The position numbers and the translations under genes are program-made. From assembly GCA_964406945.1 (NCBI GenBank), contig CAYOTO010000048.1, forward strand, positions 1-24,570: a stretch of 24,570 bases of DNA. The letters run 5' to 3'. Positions 7,583 to 15,093 of this stretch are shown here, piece after piece. The stretch is from UBA2266 sp964406945 (lineage in GTDB: Bacteria; Planctomycetota; Phycisphaerae; Sedimentisphaerales; Anaerobacaceae). How positions within the stretch are numbered: position 1 is the stretch's first letter; each line of letters begins with the position of its first letter. The notes below the pieces were generated by a model. That model ran no database searches. It saw nothing but the letters and a program-made list of their open reading frames with translations, and was not told the DNA's origin.

Positions 7583-9211
7583 ATGGCAAAACAAATGATG
7601 TTCGATGATTTCGGTCGTGCGGCTCTGAAGGACGGCCTTGGCCAGTTGGCCGGAGCGGTAAAAGTGACGCTCGGGCCTACCGGCAGGAACGTGATTCTTC
7701 AGAAGAGCTGGGGCGCTCCGAAGGTAACCAAGGACGGTGTTTCGGTCAGCAAAGAGATAGACCTGCCCGAAAACTTCAAGAATATGGGCGCGAAGATGGT
7801 CAATCAGGTAGCGAGCAAGACAAGCGACCTGGTGGGCGACGGAACGACCACGTCGACGGTTCTGGCCGAGGCGATTTACAACGAAGGTCTTCGCCACGTG
7901 ACAGCCGGGGCAAATCCGATGTCGATTCAGCGCGGGATCACCAGCGCGTCGGAGGTTGTTACGAAATTCATCAGCTCGGCTTCGGTTCCCGTCAAGGGCC
8001 ACGGCGACATCGCTAAGGTCGCGACGATCAGCGCCAACAACGACTCGGCCGTCGGCGAGATTCTGGCCGACGCAATCGATAAGGTCGGCAAGGACGGCGT
8101 AATCGAGGTCGAAGAAGGCAAGGGCATGGAGAACGAGCTGACCGTGGTCGAAGGTATGGAGTTCGACAAGGGCTATCTGTCGCCCTACTTCATGACCAAC
8201 GCCGATACGCTCCAGGCGGTGCTGGAAGACGCCTACGTGCTGCTGTACGAAAAGAAGATATCCAACGTGCGAGAACTCGTTCCGCTGCTGGAGACCACCG
8301 CCAGACTCGGCAAGCCTCTGTTCATCGTGGCAGAGGACATCGAGGGCGAAGCCATGGCGGCTCTGGTTATCAACAAGCTGCAGGGCATCCTGAAGGTGTG
8401 TGCGGTCAAGGCTCCGGGCTTCGGCGACCGCCGCAAAGCGATGCTGCAGGACCTTGCGATCAGTCTGGGCGGTACGGTTATCACCGAGGATCTGGGAATA
8501 AAGCTGGAGAACGTCGAACTGTCGCAACTCGGTCAGGCCAGAAAGATCGTTGTTGACAAGGATACGACTACGATAATCGAAGGCGCCGGCAAGAAGAAGG
8601 ACATCAAAGCCCGTTGCGATCAGATTCGCAACCAAATCGAAAAGACGACCAGCGATTACGACCGCGAGAAGCTGCAGGAGCGTCTGGCGAAGCTGACCGG
8701 CGGTGTTGCAGTTATCAAGGCCGGTGCTGCGACGGAAGTCGAGATGAAAGAACGCAAGGACCTTCTGGAAGATGCGCTGCACGCCACACGCGCGGCGACT
8801 CAGGAAGGCATCGTAGCCGGCGGCGGTACGATTTTCCTGCGTGCGATTGCCGAGGTCGAGAAGGCTCGCACCAAGGCCAGAGGCGACGAGAAGATCGGCT
8901 TCGACGTGGTCATGAAAGCTCTTAAGGCCCCGACGCAGCAGATCGTAGACAACTCCGGCGTGGACGGCGAAGTTATCGTGGCCCAGCTTCTCGAAAAGCT
9001 CGAAAAGGACCAGAAGGTCGGCTACGACGCCGGCAAGGGCGAATTCGTCGATATGATCAAAGCCGGGATTCTCGATCCGGCCAAGGTCGCGAGAACGGCG
9101 CTTCAGATGGCGGCTTCGGTTGCCGGTCTGATGCTGACCAGCCACGTGCTGATCACCGACCTCAAGGACGAGGATAAGGACGAAGATCCGATAGCGGGTT
9201 CCGTTCGCTAG
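7583..9211 (+). CDS. groEL: Chaperonin GroEL (copy 2, no GGM tail)
   Basis: A 542-residue chaperonin with the ATP motif GDGTTT (85-90), TLGPTGRNVIL (29-39) and AGGGT in the equatorial domain, all as expected for an active GroEL. ATG 7583 has AAGAGG (7569-7574) eight bases ahead. The C-terminus differs from copy 1: instead of Gly-Gly-Met repeats it ends in an acidic stretch (KDEDKDEDP) and AGSVR. In family knowledge the GGM tail lies inside the cavity and affects encapsulation and ATP turnover, so the two copies are probably specialised for different clients. This copy, not the GGM copy, is the one next to groES. Confidence 0.96.
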   Translation: MAKQMMFDDFGRAALKDGLGQLAGAVKVTLGPTGRNVILQKSWGAPKVTKDGVSVSKEIDLPENFKNMGAKMVNQVASKTSDLVGDGTTTSTVLAEAIYNEGLRHVTAGANPMSIQRGITSASEVVTKFISSASVPVKGHGDIAKVATISANNDSAVGEILADAIDKVGKDGVIEVEEGKGMENELTVVEGMEFDKGYLSPYFMTNADTLQAVLEDAYVLLYEKKISNVRELVPLLETTARLGKPLFIVAEDIEGEAMAALVINKLQGILKVCAVKAPGFGDRRKAMLQDLAISLGGTVITEDLGIKLENVELSQLGQARKIVVDKDTTTIIEGAGKKKDIKARCDQIRNQIEKTTSDYDREKLQERLAKLTGGVAVIKAGAATEVEMKERKDLLEDALHATRAATQEGIVAGGGTIFLRAIAEVEKARTKARGDEKIGFDVVMKALKAPTQQIVDNSGVDGEVIVAQLLEKLEKDQKVGYDAGKGEFVDMIKAGILDPAKVARTALQMAASVAGLMLTSHVLITDLKDEDKDEDPIAGSVR

Positions 9212-9235
9212 AAAGAACGGAATCTCGTGTTGTGT

Positions 9236-9312
9236 TGTGCGTATTGCGTATCGCGTCCGCGGAAATCGTGCTCCGCACGATTCGATTCTTTCTGCGTTGC
9301 GCAATACGCACA
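9236..9312. repeat. Nested inverted-repeat element between groEL2 and dnaJ
   Basis: TGTGCGTATTGCG (9236-9248) and CGCAATACGCACA (9300-9312) are perfect 13-base inverted copies. Inside them AATCGTGC (9264-9271) and GCACGATT (9275-9282) form an 8-bp hairpin with a 3-base loop. The arrangement could fold as RNA into a long stem with a nested hairpin, and looks like a small dispersed palindromic element (REP- or MITE-like). It may also slow or end transcription from the chaperonin block, although no T run follows. Confidence 0.6.
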
Positions 9313-9358
9313 TTAGTCCCAGGGCACAGGCCGCTAACATGGGCGAGAAGATACTGCC

Positions 9359-9393
9359 ATACGCCATACGTAATACGCGATACGGAATACGAG
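9359..9393 (+). repeat. Five heptanucleotide tandem repeats before the dnaJ start
   Basis: ATACGNN is repeated five times in perfect seven-base register (ATACGCC, ATACGTA, ATACGCG, ATACGGA, ATACGAG), ending three bases before the dnaJ ATG. The first five bases are invariant and the last two vary. The array occupies the place where a ribosome binding site should be; only GGA and GAG within the last two units resemble one. Confidence 0.8.
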
Positions 9394-9396
9394 ACA

Positions 9397-10530
9397 ATGG
9401 CTAAACGTGATTATTATGAGGTTCTTGGTGTAAATAAGGGTGCTTCGGCCGATGAGATTAAACGCGCTTATCGGCGGATGGCAATGAAGTACCACCCTGA
9501 CAAGAACCCGGACGACAAGGCGGCCGAGGAGAAATTCAAGGAATGCGCCGAGGCGTACGAGGTTCTCAGCGACGCCGAGAAACGCAAGCAATACGACCAG
9601 TTCGGCCATGAAGGTCTGCGCGGTTCCGGCATGCACGATTTTTCGCGTATGAACGTGGACGACATCTTCAGCATGTTCGGGTTCGACGATCTTTTCGGCG
9701 GTATTTTCGGCGGGCGCGGCAGACGGACGGCCAAGCCCCGTACGGGTCCGGCGCGCGGGTTCGATCTGGAAACCACAGTGGAACTAACGCTCGGAGAAAT
9801 CGCAAACGGCGCCGAGAAGACGATCGAGTTCACCCGACAGGATTCGTGCACCGAGTGCGGCGGATCGGGCGCGGCCAAAGGCTCGAAGCCGAGCCGCTGT
9901 CCGACATGTAAGGGCCAGGGCCAGGTTGCCCGCAGCAGTGGTTTTTTTCAGATGGTTTCAGAGTGTCCGCAGTGCCGCGGCTCCGGCGATATAATCACCA
10001 ACCCGTGCAAACACTGCAAGGGTACGGGGCGTATACCGAAAAAACGTATGGTGAGCATCAAGATTCCGCCGGGCGTTCACGAAGGCCAGGGCATAAGGGT
10101 CGCCGGGGAAGGCGAGCCCGGTCGCTACGGCGGGCCGCGGGGGGATCTTTACTGCTACGTTCGCATAAAGCAGCACGACTTTCTGGAGCGTAACGGTAAC
10201 GATCTGATTGCGGTGGTCCCGATTACGTTCACGCAGGCGACGCTCGGGGCGACGATTGACGTGCCCAGTCTGGAAGGAAAGCGTGAGTTGAAAGTCCCGC
10301 CGGGTACGCAGTACGGAAGTGTGTTCCGTATAAAGGGCAAGGGACTGCCGGACATCAGGACGCATCGCAGGGGCGATCAACTGGTGCAGGTGACTATCGA
10401 GACGCCGACGAAATTGAATTCCGCTCAGGAGGATCTGCTGCGGGAATTCGCCAAGACGGAAAACAAACGGGTTTCGCCCAAGGCACAGGGTTTTTTCGAG
10501 AAACTTAAGAAAAGTTTTGGTGGCAACTGA
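9397..10530 (+). CDS. dnaJ: Chaperone protein DnaJ
   Basis: A 377-residue type I Hsp40 that delivers unfolded clients to DnaK and stimulates its ATPase. The J domain comes first, with HPD at 33-35, then a Gly/Phe segment (about 85-110) that is shorter and less Gly-rich than in E. coli, then a zinc-binding domain with four CxxCxGxG motifs (C151/C154, C168/C171, C190/C193, C204/C207), and the C-terminal substrate-binding beta domains. ATG 9397 is chosen because it starts exactly at the family N-terminus MAKRDYYEVLG; the in-frame sequence upstream is repeat DNA. The stop overlaps the grpE start by one base, so the two are translationally coupled. dnaK is not in the window. Confidence 0.96.
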   Translation: MAKRDYYEVLGVNKGASADEIKRAYRRMAMKYHPDKNPDDKAAEEKFKECAEAYEVLSDAEKRKQYDQFGHEGLRGSGMHDFSRMNVDDIFSMFGFDDLFGGIFGGRGRRTAKPRTGPARGFDLETTVELTLGEIANGAEKTIEFTRQDSCTECGGSGAAKGSKPSRCPTCKGQGQVARSSGFFQMVSECPQCRGSGDIITNPCKHCKGTGRIPKKRMVSIKIPPGVHEGQGIRVAGEGEPGRYGGPRGDLYCYVRIKQHDFLERNGNDLIAVVPITFTQATLGATIDVPSLEGKRELKVPPGTQYGSVFRIKGKGLPDIRTHRRGDQLVQVTIETPTKLNSAQEDLLREFAKTENKRVSPKAQGFFEKLKKSFGGN

Positions 10531-11207
10531 TGAGCGGCAAAGACAATAACGACAAACGAGACAAAAAAGACAAGTCGAAAGACCAAAAGGCGGCGCGGAA
10601 AGATATGGCAAAGCTGCAAAAAGATTTCGACGAACTGAACAAGCAGTTCGACAAGCTCCAGGAGAAGTTCGATGAGTTGCAGGATGAAAAGGCCGAGGTT
10701 TTCGGTCAACTGCAGCGGGTCAGCGCCGATTATTCGAACTTCCAGAAGCGGGTGCCGAAGCAGGTGAGCGATTCTGTGGCGTATGAGAAGGAACGAATCA
10801 TCCGTTCTGTGCTACCGGCCATGGATAATTTCGAGCACGTGCTGGCGAATGCGGCTACGGCCGAGGATGTTGCGGCGGTGGTCAAGGGCGTGGAGATTGT
10901 CTACAGCCAGATGCTCGATATTTTAAAATCGCATGGGGTCGAGCAGGTCCGGTCCGTGGGTGAAAAGTTCGATCCGGCCGTGCATGAGGCGATGATGAGG
11001 CGGGAGGATCCGGAGCAGGATGAAGACATTGTGCTGGAGGAGTTTCAGAAAGGTTACAGGATGGGCGATCGCGTGATTCGTCCGGGTAAAGTGATTGTGA
11101 ACAAGCGCGAGGTCGCGGCCGAGCAGGCGGAAGAAGATGTTCGGGGCGAGGGGCAAGCCGATAACGGCGGTGAGGCTGAGCAGAAGCCTGAGGGCGATAC
11201 GGAGTAG
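10530..11207 (+). CDS. grpE: Nucleotide exchange factor GrpE
   Basis: A 225-residue protein that releases ADP from DnaK. It has the long N-terminal coiled coil (about 20-70, heavy in Lys, Asp, Glu and Gln), then the family core with SADYSNFQKRV, SVLPAMDNFEHVL, a motif close to VGEKFDPAVHEAM, and the C-terminal beta signature GYRMGDRVIRPGKVIV. The last 25-30 residues are an acidic low-complexity tail not needed for the fold. The start ATG shares a base with the dnaJ stop (TGATG), so the pair is coupled. The order dnaJ-grpE without hrcA or dnaK differs from the common hrcA-grpE-dnaK-dnaJ operon. Confidence 0.95.
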   Translation: MSGKDNNDKRDKKDKSKDQKAARKDMAKLQKDFDELNKQFDKLQEKFDELQDEKAEVFGQLQRVSADYSNFQKRVPKQVSDSVAYEKERIIRSVLPAMDNFEHVLANAATAEDVAAVVKGVEIVYSQMLDILKSHGVEQVRSVGEKFDPAVHEAMMRREDPEQDEDIVLEEFQKGYRMGDRVIRPGKVIVNKREVAAEQAEEDVRGEGQADNGGEAEQKPEGDTE

Positions 11208-11212
11208 GTGTA

Positions 11213-11554
11213 ATGCCGACGTACGATTATTTGTGTGAGAGTTGCGAACACGGGTTCGAGATGTTTCAGTCGATAACGGCCAAGCCCGCGAAGAAGTGTC
11301 CGGAGTGCGGCAAGCCGAAGCTCAAGAGGCTGATCGGAACCGGCGCTGGGATTATCTTCAAGGGTAGCGGGTTCTACCAGACGGATTACCGCAGTGAGAG
11401 TTATAAAGCCGCTCAGAAGAAGGAAAAAGAAGGCGACAAGAAGACAGATACTAAGAGCCATAAGAAAGAGGCAAAGAGCGACAGCAAGACCGCGGCCAAG
11501 GACAAACCTAAGAGCGGCGGTGAGACCAAGCCGAAGAAGACGGAAAAGAAATGA
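11213..11554 (+). CDS. FmdB-type zinc ribbon protein
   Basis: A 113-residue small protein of the FmdB/CxxC zinc-ribbon family. The N-terminus MPTYDYLCESC and the pair CPEC give four ligands (C8, C11, C29, C32) for one zinc. Residues about 40-56 include the usual IGTGAGIIFKGSGFY motif that ends the family core. From about residue 66 the protein is a Lys/Asp/Glu/Ser low-complexity tail, unusually long, which suggests nucleic-acid or ribosome contact but proves nothing. It starts five bases after the grpE stop and belongs to the same operon. Family members are regulators or unknown; a link with chaperone genes is often seen but the role is not established. Confidence 0.88.
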   Translation: MPTYDYLCESCEHGFEMFQSITAKPAKKCPECGKPKLKRLIGTGAGIIFKGSGFYQTDYRSESYKAAQKKEKEGDKKTDTKSHKKEAKSDSKTAAKDKPKSGGETKPKKTEKK

Positions 11555-11556
11555 CA

Positions 11557-11583
11557 GCCCGGTGAAGCGGGCCCGGCGGTTTT
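11557..11583 (+). terminator. Weak hairpin terminator after fmdB-like gene
   Basis: GCCCG (11557-11561) pairs with CGGGC (11568-11572) over a six-base loop, starting three bases after the stop; a short TTTT (11580-11583) follows after eight intervening bases. The stem is short and the T run is displaced, so termination would be weak. Confidence 0.3.
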
Positions 11584-11684
11584 ACTATGGATTGATGCCG
11601 GGTTCGGCCATCGGTTTATCATATATCCAGGCTGTTGGGTAACAACCAGCGGCCTATTTTTGTGCGCTCAGGTCAGTTGGATAT

Positions 11685-11965
11685 CTATGGTTTCCAGCGG
11701 AGGCGTCTGTTTGGTGCGGGACCGATTTCCGAGCCGGTTTCTTTGATGAGAAGTTGGCGCCGAGGGAACCAAGAGGCGACGGTTCCATCCTTAAAGGCTA
11801 TTAGAACTGCCTGGGGACCTGCGCGATCGCTGATGAGTTCCGGGCCGCCTGCCAGATTTCATGCTCCTTCGGCCTGAAATAGAGAACGGTGTCGGCGGGG
11901 ATGGCGGCAGGGAAGCGCCCGCTCAGGTTTATGTTGAAGGCGAAGTGCGAAGACAAGTTTGGATT
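11685..11965 (-). pseudogene. Frameshifted tail of a pseudopilin-like (H-X9-DG type) protein
   Basis: Two minus-strand frames read as natural protein and join by one frameshift near 11845. The first (from 11965) contains FAFNINLSGRFPAAIP and ADTVLYFRPKEHEIWQ. The second (11858-11685) contains AGGPELISDRAGPQAV, LIAFKDGTVASW and ends RRLRWKP. The order ADTVLYF...GGPEL...FKDGTVASW resembles the C-terminal half of the secreted prepilin-like proteins of planctomycetes that carry an H-X9-DG motif, where a line such as VLLFxDGHVEW is typical. The His of the motif is replaced here. A further frame change may lie upstream, near 11945. No start or N-terminal helix is recognisable, so this is a decayed gene end. 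Confidence 0.45.
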
Positions 11966-12215
11966 TCACTGCCCTGTCTTCCCGCATGCAGACCGAGTTC
12001 TTTTACAACTGGTATCTCAAGGGCCGCGCATAGTAATGGCAGCTATTGCGCGTGTCAAGTGGCTTTTGCTAAAGGTGAGTGTGTTTTTATGCGGGGGATT
12101 GCTTGAGAGGTGGGAATTTTAGACTAAAATCGGCTGGTTGGGCGTCTTATGGGTGATTGGGCGTTTGTGAGTTCATCGGAAGGTTTGGTTATGTGTGAAG
12201 ATCGGCAGTTATTGA

Positions 12216-12374
12216 AGGGGCTTTATCGCGGCGACTACCGACAGAACTGATGACGAAGGCAACACCCGCCGCGAGAGCACAATCGAGATTCGGTATCCGC
12301 AGTCCGGGCCGAAAGGTATACATGAAGCGGGCGATATACCGAAGTCAGTCCAGACCAAAGTGGCAGGCGAATGA
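12216..12374 (+). pseudogene. C-terminal remnant of an unidentified protein
   Basis: An open frame without a start codon runs from 12216 to TGA 12372-12374 and reads like the end of a real protein (RTDDEGNTRRESTIEIRYP, then a polar tail ending KVAGE). It closes upstream at an in-frame TGA (12213-12215). A very strong hairpin follows 20 bases later, as expected for a genuine gene end. No family is recognised from these 52 residues. The stretch 11966-12215 between this and the previous remnant shows no convincing gene in any frame. Confidence 0.4.
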
Positions 12375-12394
12375 CACATTAACTGGCATATCCC

Positions 12395-12424
12395 AGAAGG
12401 CCCTTCGATTTCGAAGGGCCTTCT
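12395..12424 (+). terminator. Strong 14-bp hairpin, probable terminator
   Basis: AGAAGGCCCTTCGA (12395-12408) and its exact inverted copy (12411-12424) flank TT, giving a near-perfect 14-bp stem. The bases after it on the plus strand (CTTGATTGTT) are T-rich but not a clean run. It closes the plus-strand remnant ending at 12374 and cuts directly into the acyltransferase remnant read from the other strand. Confidence 0.6.
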
Positions 12425-12425
12425 C

Positions 12426-12584
12426 TTGATTGTTGGTGGACGGGTCGTCGACGATCCAGAAGGAGGCCCATGTCCCGCTGCTTTCGTAAACGCCAGCCGC
12501 GTGGCCGAGTATGACCAGAAGGATGATGAAGGTTCTGAGATTGTCCAGCCAGTAGATTCTGTTTGTTCTTTGGTGGATGGCCAT
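12426..12584 (-). pseudogene. N-terminal fragment of an acyltransferase-3 family membrane protein
   Basis: From an ATG at 12584 on the minus strand the frame reads RIYWLDNLRTFIILLVILGHA, the usual first membrane helix and His of acyltransferase-3 (O-acyltransferase, OafA/OpgC-like) proteins, followed by ESSGTWASFWIVDDPSTNN. Such proteins normally have about ten helices and 350 or more residues. Here the family sequence stops at 12426, exactly where the hairpin at 12395-12424 begins, and the rest is unrelated. It is therefore a truncated remnant, probably cut by an insertion or deletion. Confidence 0.65.
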
Positions 12585-12792
12585 GAGTCGAGATCCGAAA
12601 AAGGCTTCGTCTATTGTTTCCTGAGCGGAACCGCCGGGTAGGTTACAGAAAAAAAGCCGGCCCGGGATATTTTGGTGGGTGTTTCGAGTCGGAGAGGTTT
12701 GGCGTATTGAGCTGAATTCTGGTATTCTGGCGCAAAGTGGGTCGCAGACGCCCGTAACTTTGGATACGAGAAGGTAAGCAGGGTACTTAACG

Positions 12793-14961
12793 ATGCGATA
12801 TCTGGTTTTTTCGGTTTTTGCGGTATCGGTTTGCACCGCGGATGTGGGGCGGCTGGATGCTACGTGTTCGTTTGTTGGGAATTCGTTTGCCGGCACGGGC
12901 GTGAGTAAGTGGGTGCAGCAGGATATCGAAGATCTTTTCGTTGCGGCGGACGGGACGGTTTACGCGATAGTCTACTGGGATGAGGCCGGTGGTGAGGTTG
13001 CGGCTTACAAAGACGGCGATGTGGTTGCGACGGCCGGGCATACGCACGGGTGGGGGTATCACGGCGGCAGTGCGATTGCGGCCAATGATAATTATGTGTA
13101 TTTCGGGCAGTTCGTGGAGAATGAGGGCGGGCATCTGGTGGACAGCGAGACGTGGCCGCCGAAGGGCAAGGAATGGTACGGGATTGCGCGGCGGAAGCGT
13201 TCGGATATTGCGAAGGCGGCGGCGTTCGAGCATGGCAAGGGCGGCAAGGGCGATACCCTGGAGGGAGGATTTCTGGTGGTTCACGAACTCGGGGCCGGCA
13301 GTTCGGGTGCTCACATTTCAGGCCTGTGGGCTACGAATCGCGAGATTTTCGCGGCGTGTCCCACGGATGGGCTTATTCGGGTTTACGATGCCCAGACAAT
13401 GAAACCGGTTCGAAGTTGGCGGATCGAGCGGCCGGGACCTTTGTTTATGGATCGGCAGAGCAAGCTGTGGGTCGTGCAGGAGAGTGCTAACGGCGAGGCG
13501 TGGCGGATTGTCCGCTTTGATACCGATGGTAGAAGAATGCCACAGTGTGTCGAACTGCCGGGGGAGGTTGTACCGACGGATATTTGTGTCGATCACGGGA
13601 ATCGGTTGCTGGTGAGCGACCGGGGATACGGCCAGCGGGTACTGATCTACGGCAATATTGATTCCAGGCCGCGGCGGTCCGGGAGTTTCGGAGTCGAGCA
13701 CGGGATATTCAGCGAGCCGACGGGCAGATTCGGACAACTGAGGTTCAACGACCCGGCGGGTGTGGGTACAGACAGCCAGGGCAATATTTACGTGGCTTCA
13801 AGCGGTAGCAGTGCGCGGGATGCGGGCGGAGGCGGCGGCAGTACGGTGCTGGAGAGTTACGGGGACGACGGCCGGCTGAGGTGGCGTCTTTTTGGGCTTG
13901 AGTTTATCGATTGTGCGTCGCTGGACCCGGCCGATGAGAATCAGGTGTGGACCAAGGAAGAGCATTTTGTTTTGGATTATTCGAAGGGTAAGGGATGTGA
14001 GTGGAGCTATCGTGGGTATACGGTGGATAAGTGGCGGTACCCGGACGACCCGCGGACGCATATCTGGTCGGCCGGGGCGTGGGTGCGACGCATCGGCGGA
14101 CGGCGGTTTCTGTTCGTGAATGATATGACGGGTGAATATCTGCAGGTTTACCGCTCTGGCGAGCCGCCGGTCGAGACGGCGATTCCGGCGGCCTTCTTCG
14201 CCGGGAAGCATGTCGAGATAAAGGGCTGGCCGCCGGTGCAGCCGGATACGGGCGAGTGGATATGGCGCGATGAGAACGGGGACGGCGGGTTTCAGCAGGG
14301 CGAATTTGCGGGGCGGGGCGGTGAGGATGCTCCGTCGCTTCAGGGCTGGTGGGTGGATTCTGAGGGGGCGGTGTGGCAGGCTACGGACCGTCATGGCATT
14401 CGGTGCTTCGAATGCGGGCCAGTTGAAGATGGTGTTCCGGAATGGGATTACGATTCGATGCATGTTTATGAAGCCCCGGGTCAATTCGAGCAGATCAAGC
14501 GGCTGCGGTATGACGCAAAAACTGATACGATGTATCTTGGCGGTACGACGCAGGAGCACAAGAATCAGCACTGGAAGCCGATGGGGCCGGTGATATGCAG
14601 GTACAACGACTGGAGCGGGCGGCGTAAACTGCGGTGGGAGATTGTAGCGCCCTACCAGAAGGGTTCGTCGGGGCATTCGTCATGCGAGCCGATGACTATT
14701 GACTTTGCGGGGGATTACCTGTTCGTTCCGTATACTGGGGATTCGAAAGAGCTGGGGTTCGCGATGGGACATATCGAGGTCTTCCGGCTCGATACCGGTG
14801 AGAGGGTCGGGTGGATGGAGCCGGGTGAGGACGTGGGACGGATCGGGCTGCAGGATATTCGGGAGTGTATTTCGGCGCATCGGCGACGGAGCGGGGAGTA
14901 TGTAGTTTTTCTGGAGGAGGACTGGAAGGCGAAGGTGCTGATGTTCCGGTGGAAGCCGTAG
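12793..14961 (+). CDS. Large exported NHL/propeller-like protein with one EF-hand
   Basis: A 722-residue protein with a probable N-terminal signal peptide (MRYLVFSVFAVSVCTA). It is built from repeated beta strands with motifs typical of NHL/SMP-30-type propellers: DLFVAADGTVYAIVYW (47-62), HISGLWATNREIFAA (174-188), PTDICVDHGNRLLVSDRG (261-278), DPAGVGTDSQGNIYVASSG (320-338) and WVDSEGAVWQATDRHGI. An EF-hand-like calcium loop lies at 493-504 (D493, N495, D497, G499, E504). No catalytic site is evident; such proteins in planctomycetes are often tied to sugar or polymer handling, but nothing here fixes a role. The codon bias differs slightly from the chaperone genes (many GTG/CGG). The 150 bases upstream show no clear promoter or strong ribosome binding site. 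Confidence 0.7.
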   Translation: MRYLVFSVFAVSVCTADVGRLDATCSFVGNSFAGTGVSKWVQQDIEDLFVAADGTVYAIVYWDEAGGEVAAYKDGDVVATAGHTHGWGYHGGSAIAANDNYVYFGQFVENEGGHLVDSETWPPKGKEWYGIARRKRSDIAKAAAFEHGKGGKGDTLEGGFLVVHELGAGSSGAHISGLWATNREIFAACPTDGLIRVYDAQTMKPVRSWRIERPGPLFMDRQSKLWVVQESANGEAWRIVRFDTDGRRMPQCVELPGEVVPTDICVDHGNRLLVSDRGYGQRVLIYGNIDSRPRRSGSFGVEHGIFSEPTGRFGQLRFNDPAGVGTDSQGNIYVASSGSSARDAGGGGGSTVLESYGDDGRLRWRLFGLEFIDCASLDPADENQVWTKEEHFVLDYSKGKGCEWSYRGYTVDKWRYPDDPRTHIWSAGAWVRRIGGRRFLFVNDMTGEYLQVYRSGEPPVETAIPAAFFAGKHVEIKGWPPVQPDTGEWIWRDENGDGGFQQGEFAGRGGEDAPSLQGWWVDSEGAVWQATDRHGIRCFECGPVEDGVPEWDYDSMHVYEAPGQFEQIKRLRYDAKTDTMYLGGTTQEHKNQHWKPMGPVICRYNDWSGRRKLRWEIVAPYQKGSSGHSSCEPMTIDFAGDYLFVPYTGDSKELGFAMGHIEVFRLDTGERVGWMEPGEDVGRIGLQDIRECISAHRRRSGEYVVFLEEDWKAKVLMFRWKP

Positions 14962-14989
14962 TCGGGCGGGTTAGCGTCGTTGGCGGATT

Positions 14990-15064
14990 TTATTCCTTGT
15001 TACGGTAACCCCCGTCGGTGGGGAGCAGCGCCGCTGCAGCGATGATAATCCACGCCGTTCGCAT
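14990..15064 (-). other. Possible 24-residue signal-peptide stub
   Basis: On the minus strand ATG 15064 opens a short frame beginning MRTAWIIIAAAALLP, which resembles the start of an exported protein, and stops at 14990-14992. It is too short to be a mature exported protein, so it is either a remnant or chance. Nothing else gene-like is visible in 14962-15308. Confidence 0.2.
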
Positions 15065-15070
15065 GACGGA

Positions 15071-15093
15071 TGTGATGTGATGTGATGTGATGT
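15071..15093. repeat. TGTGA tandem repeat
   Basis: TGTGA is repeated four times exactly (15071-15090), with a partial fifth unit (TGT). It lies in the spacer between the two large exported-protein genes. A short pentanucleotide array like this can vary in copy number by slippage. Confidence 0.8.

Noticed and set aside
9359..9393. CRISPR or integron-like array in the heptad repeats
   Set aside because: Units are seven bases with no spacers; it is a simple tandem repeat.
7427..9397. A 656-codon open frame on the minus strand covering all of groEL2
   Set aside because: It is the mirror of a strongly codon-biased real gene; its protein has no family features and groEL2 is certain.
11889..12122. 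A 77-codon plus-strand frame after the chaperone operon
   Set aside because: No ribosome site or family pattern, and the opposite strand reads better as a decayed protein over part of it.
12345..12896. A 183-codon minus-strand frame taken as one protein
   Set aside because: Only the middle part is acyltransferase sequence; the beginning lies over the start of the propeller gene and the end is the hairpin read through.
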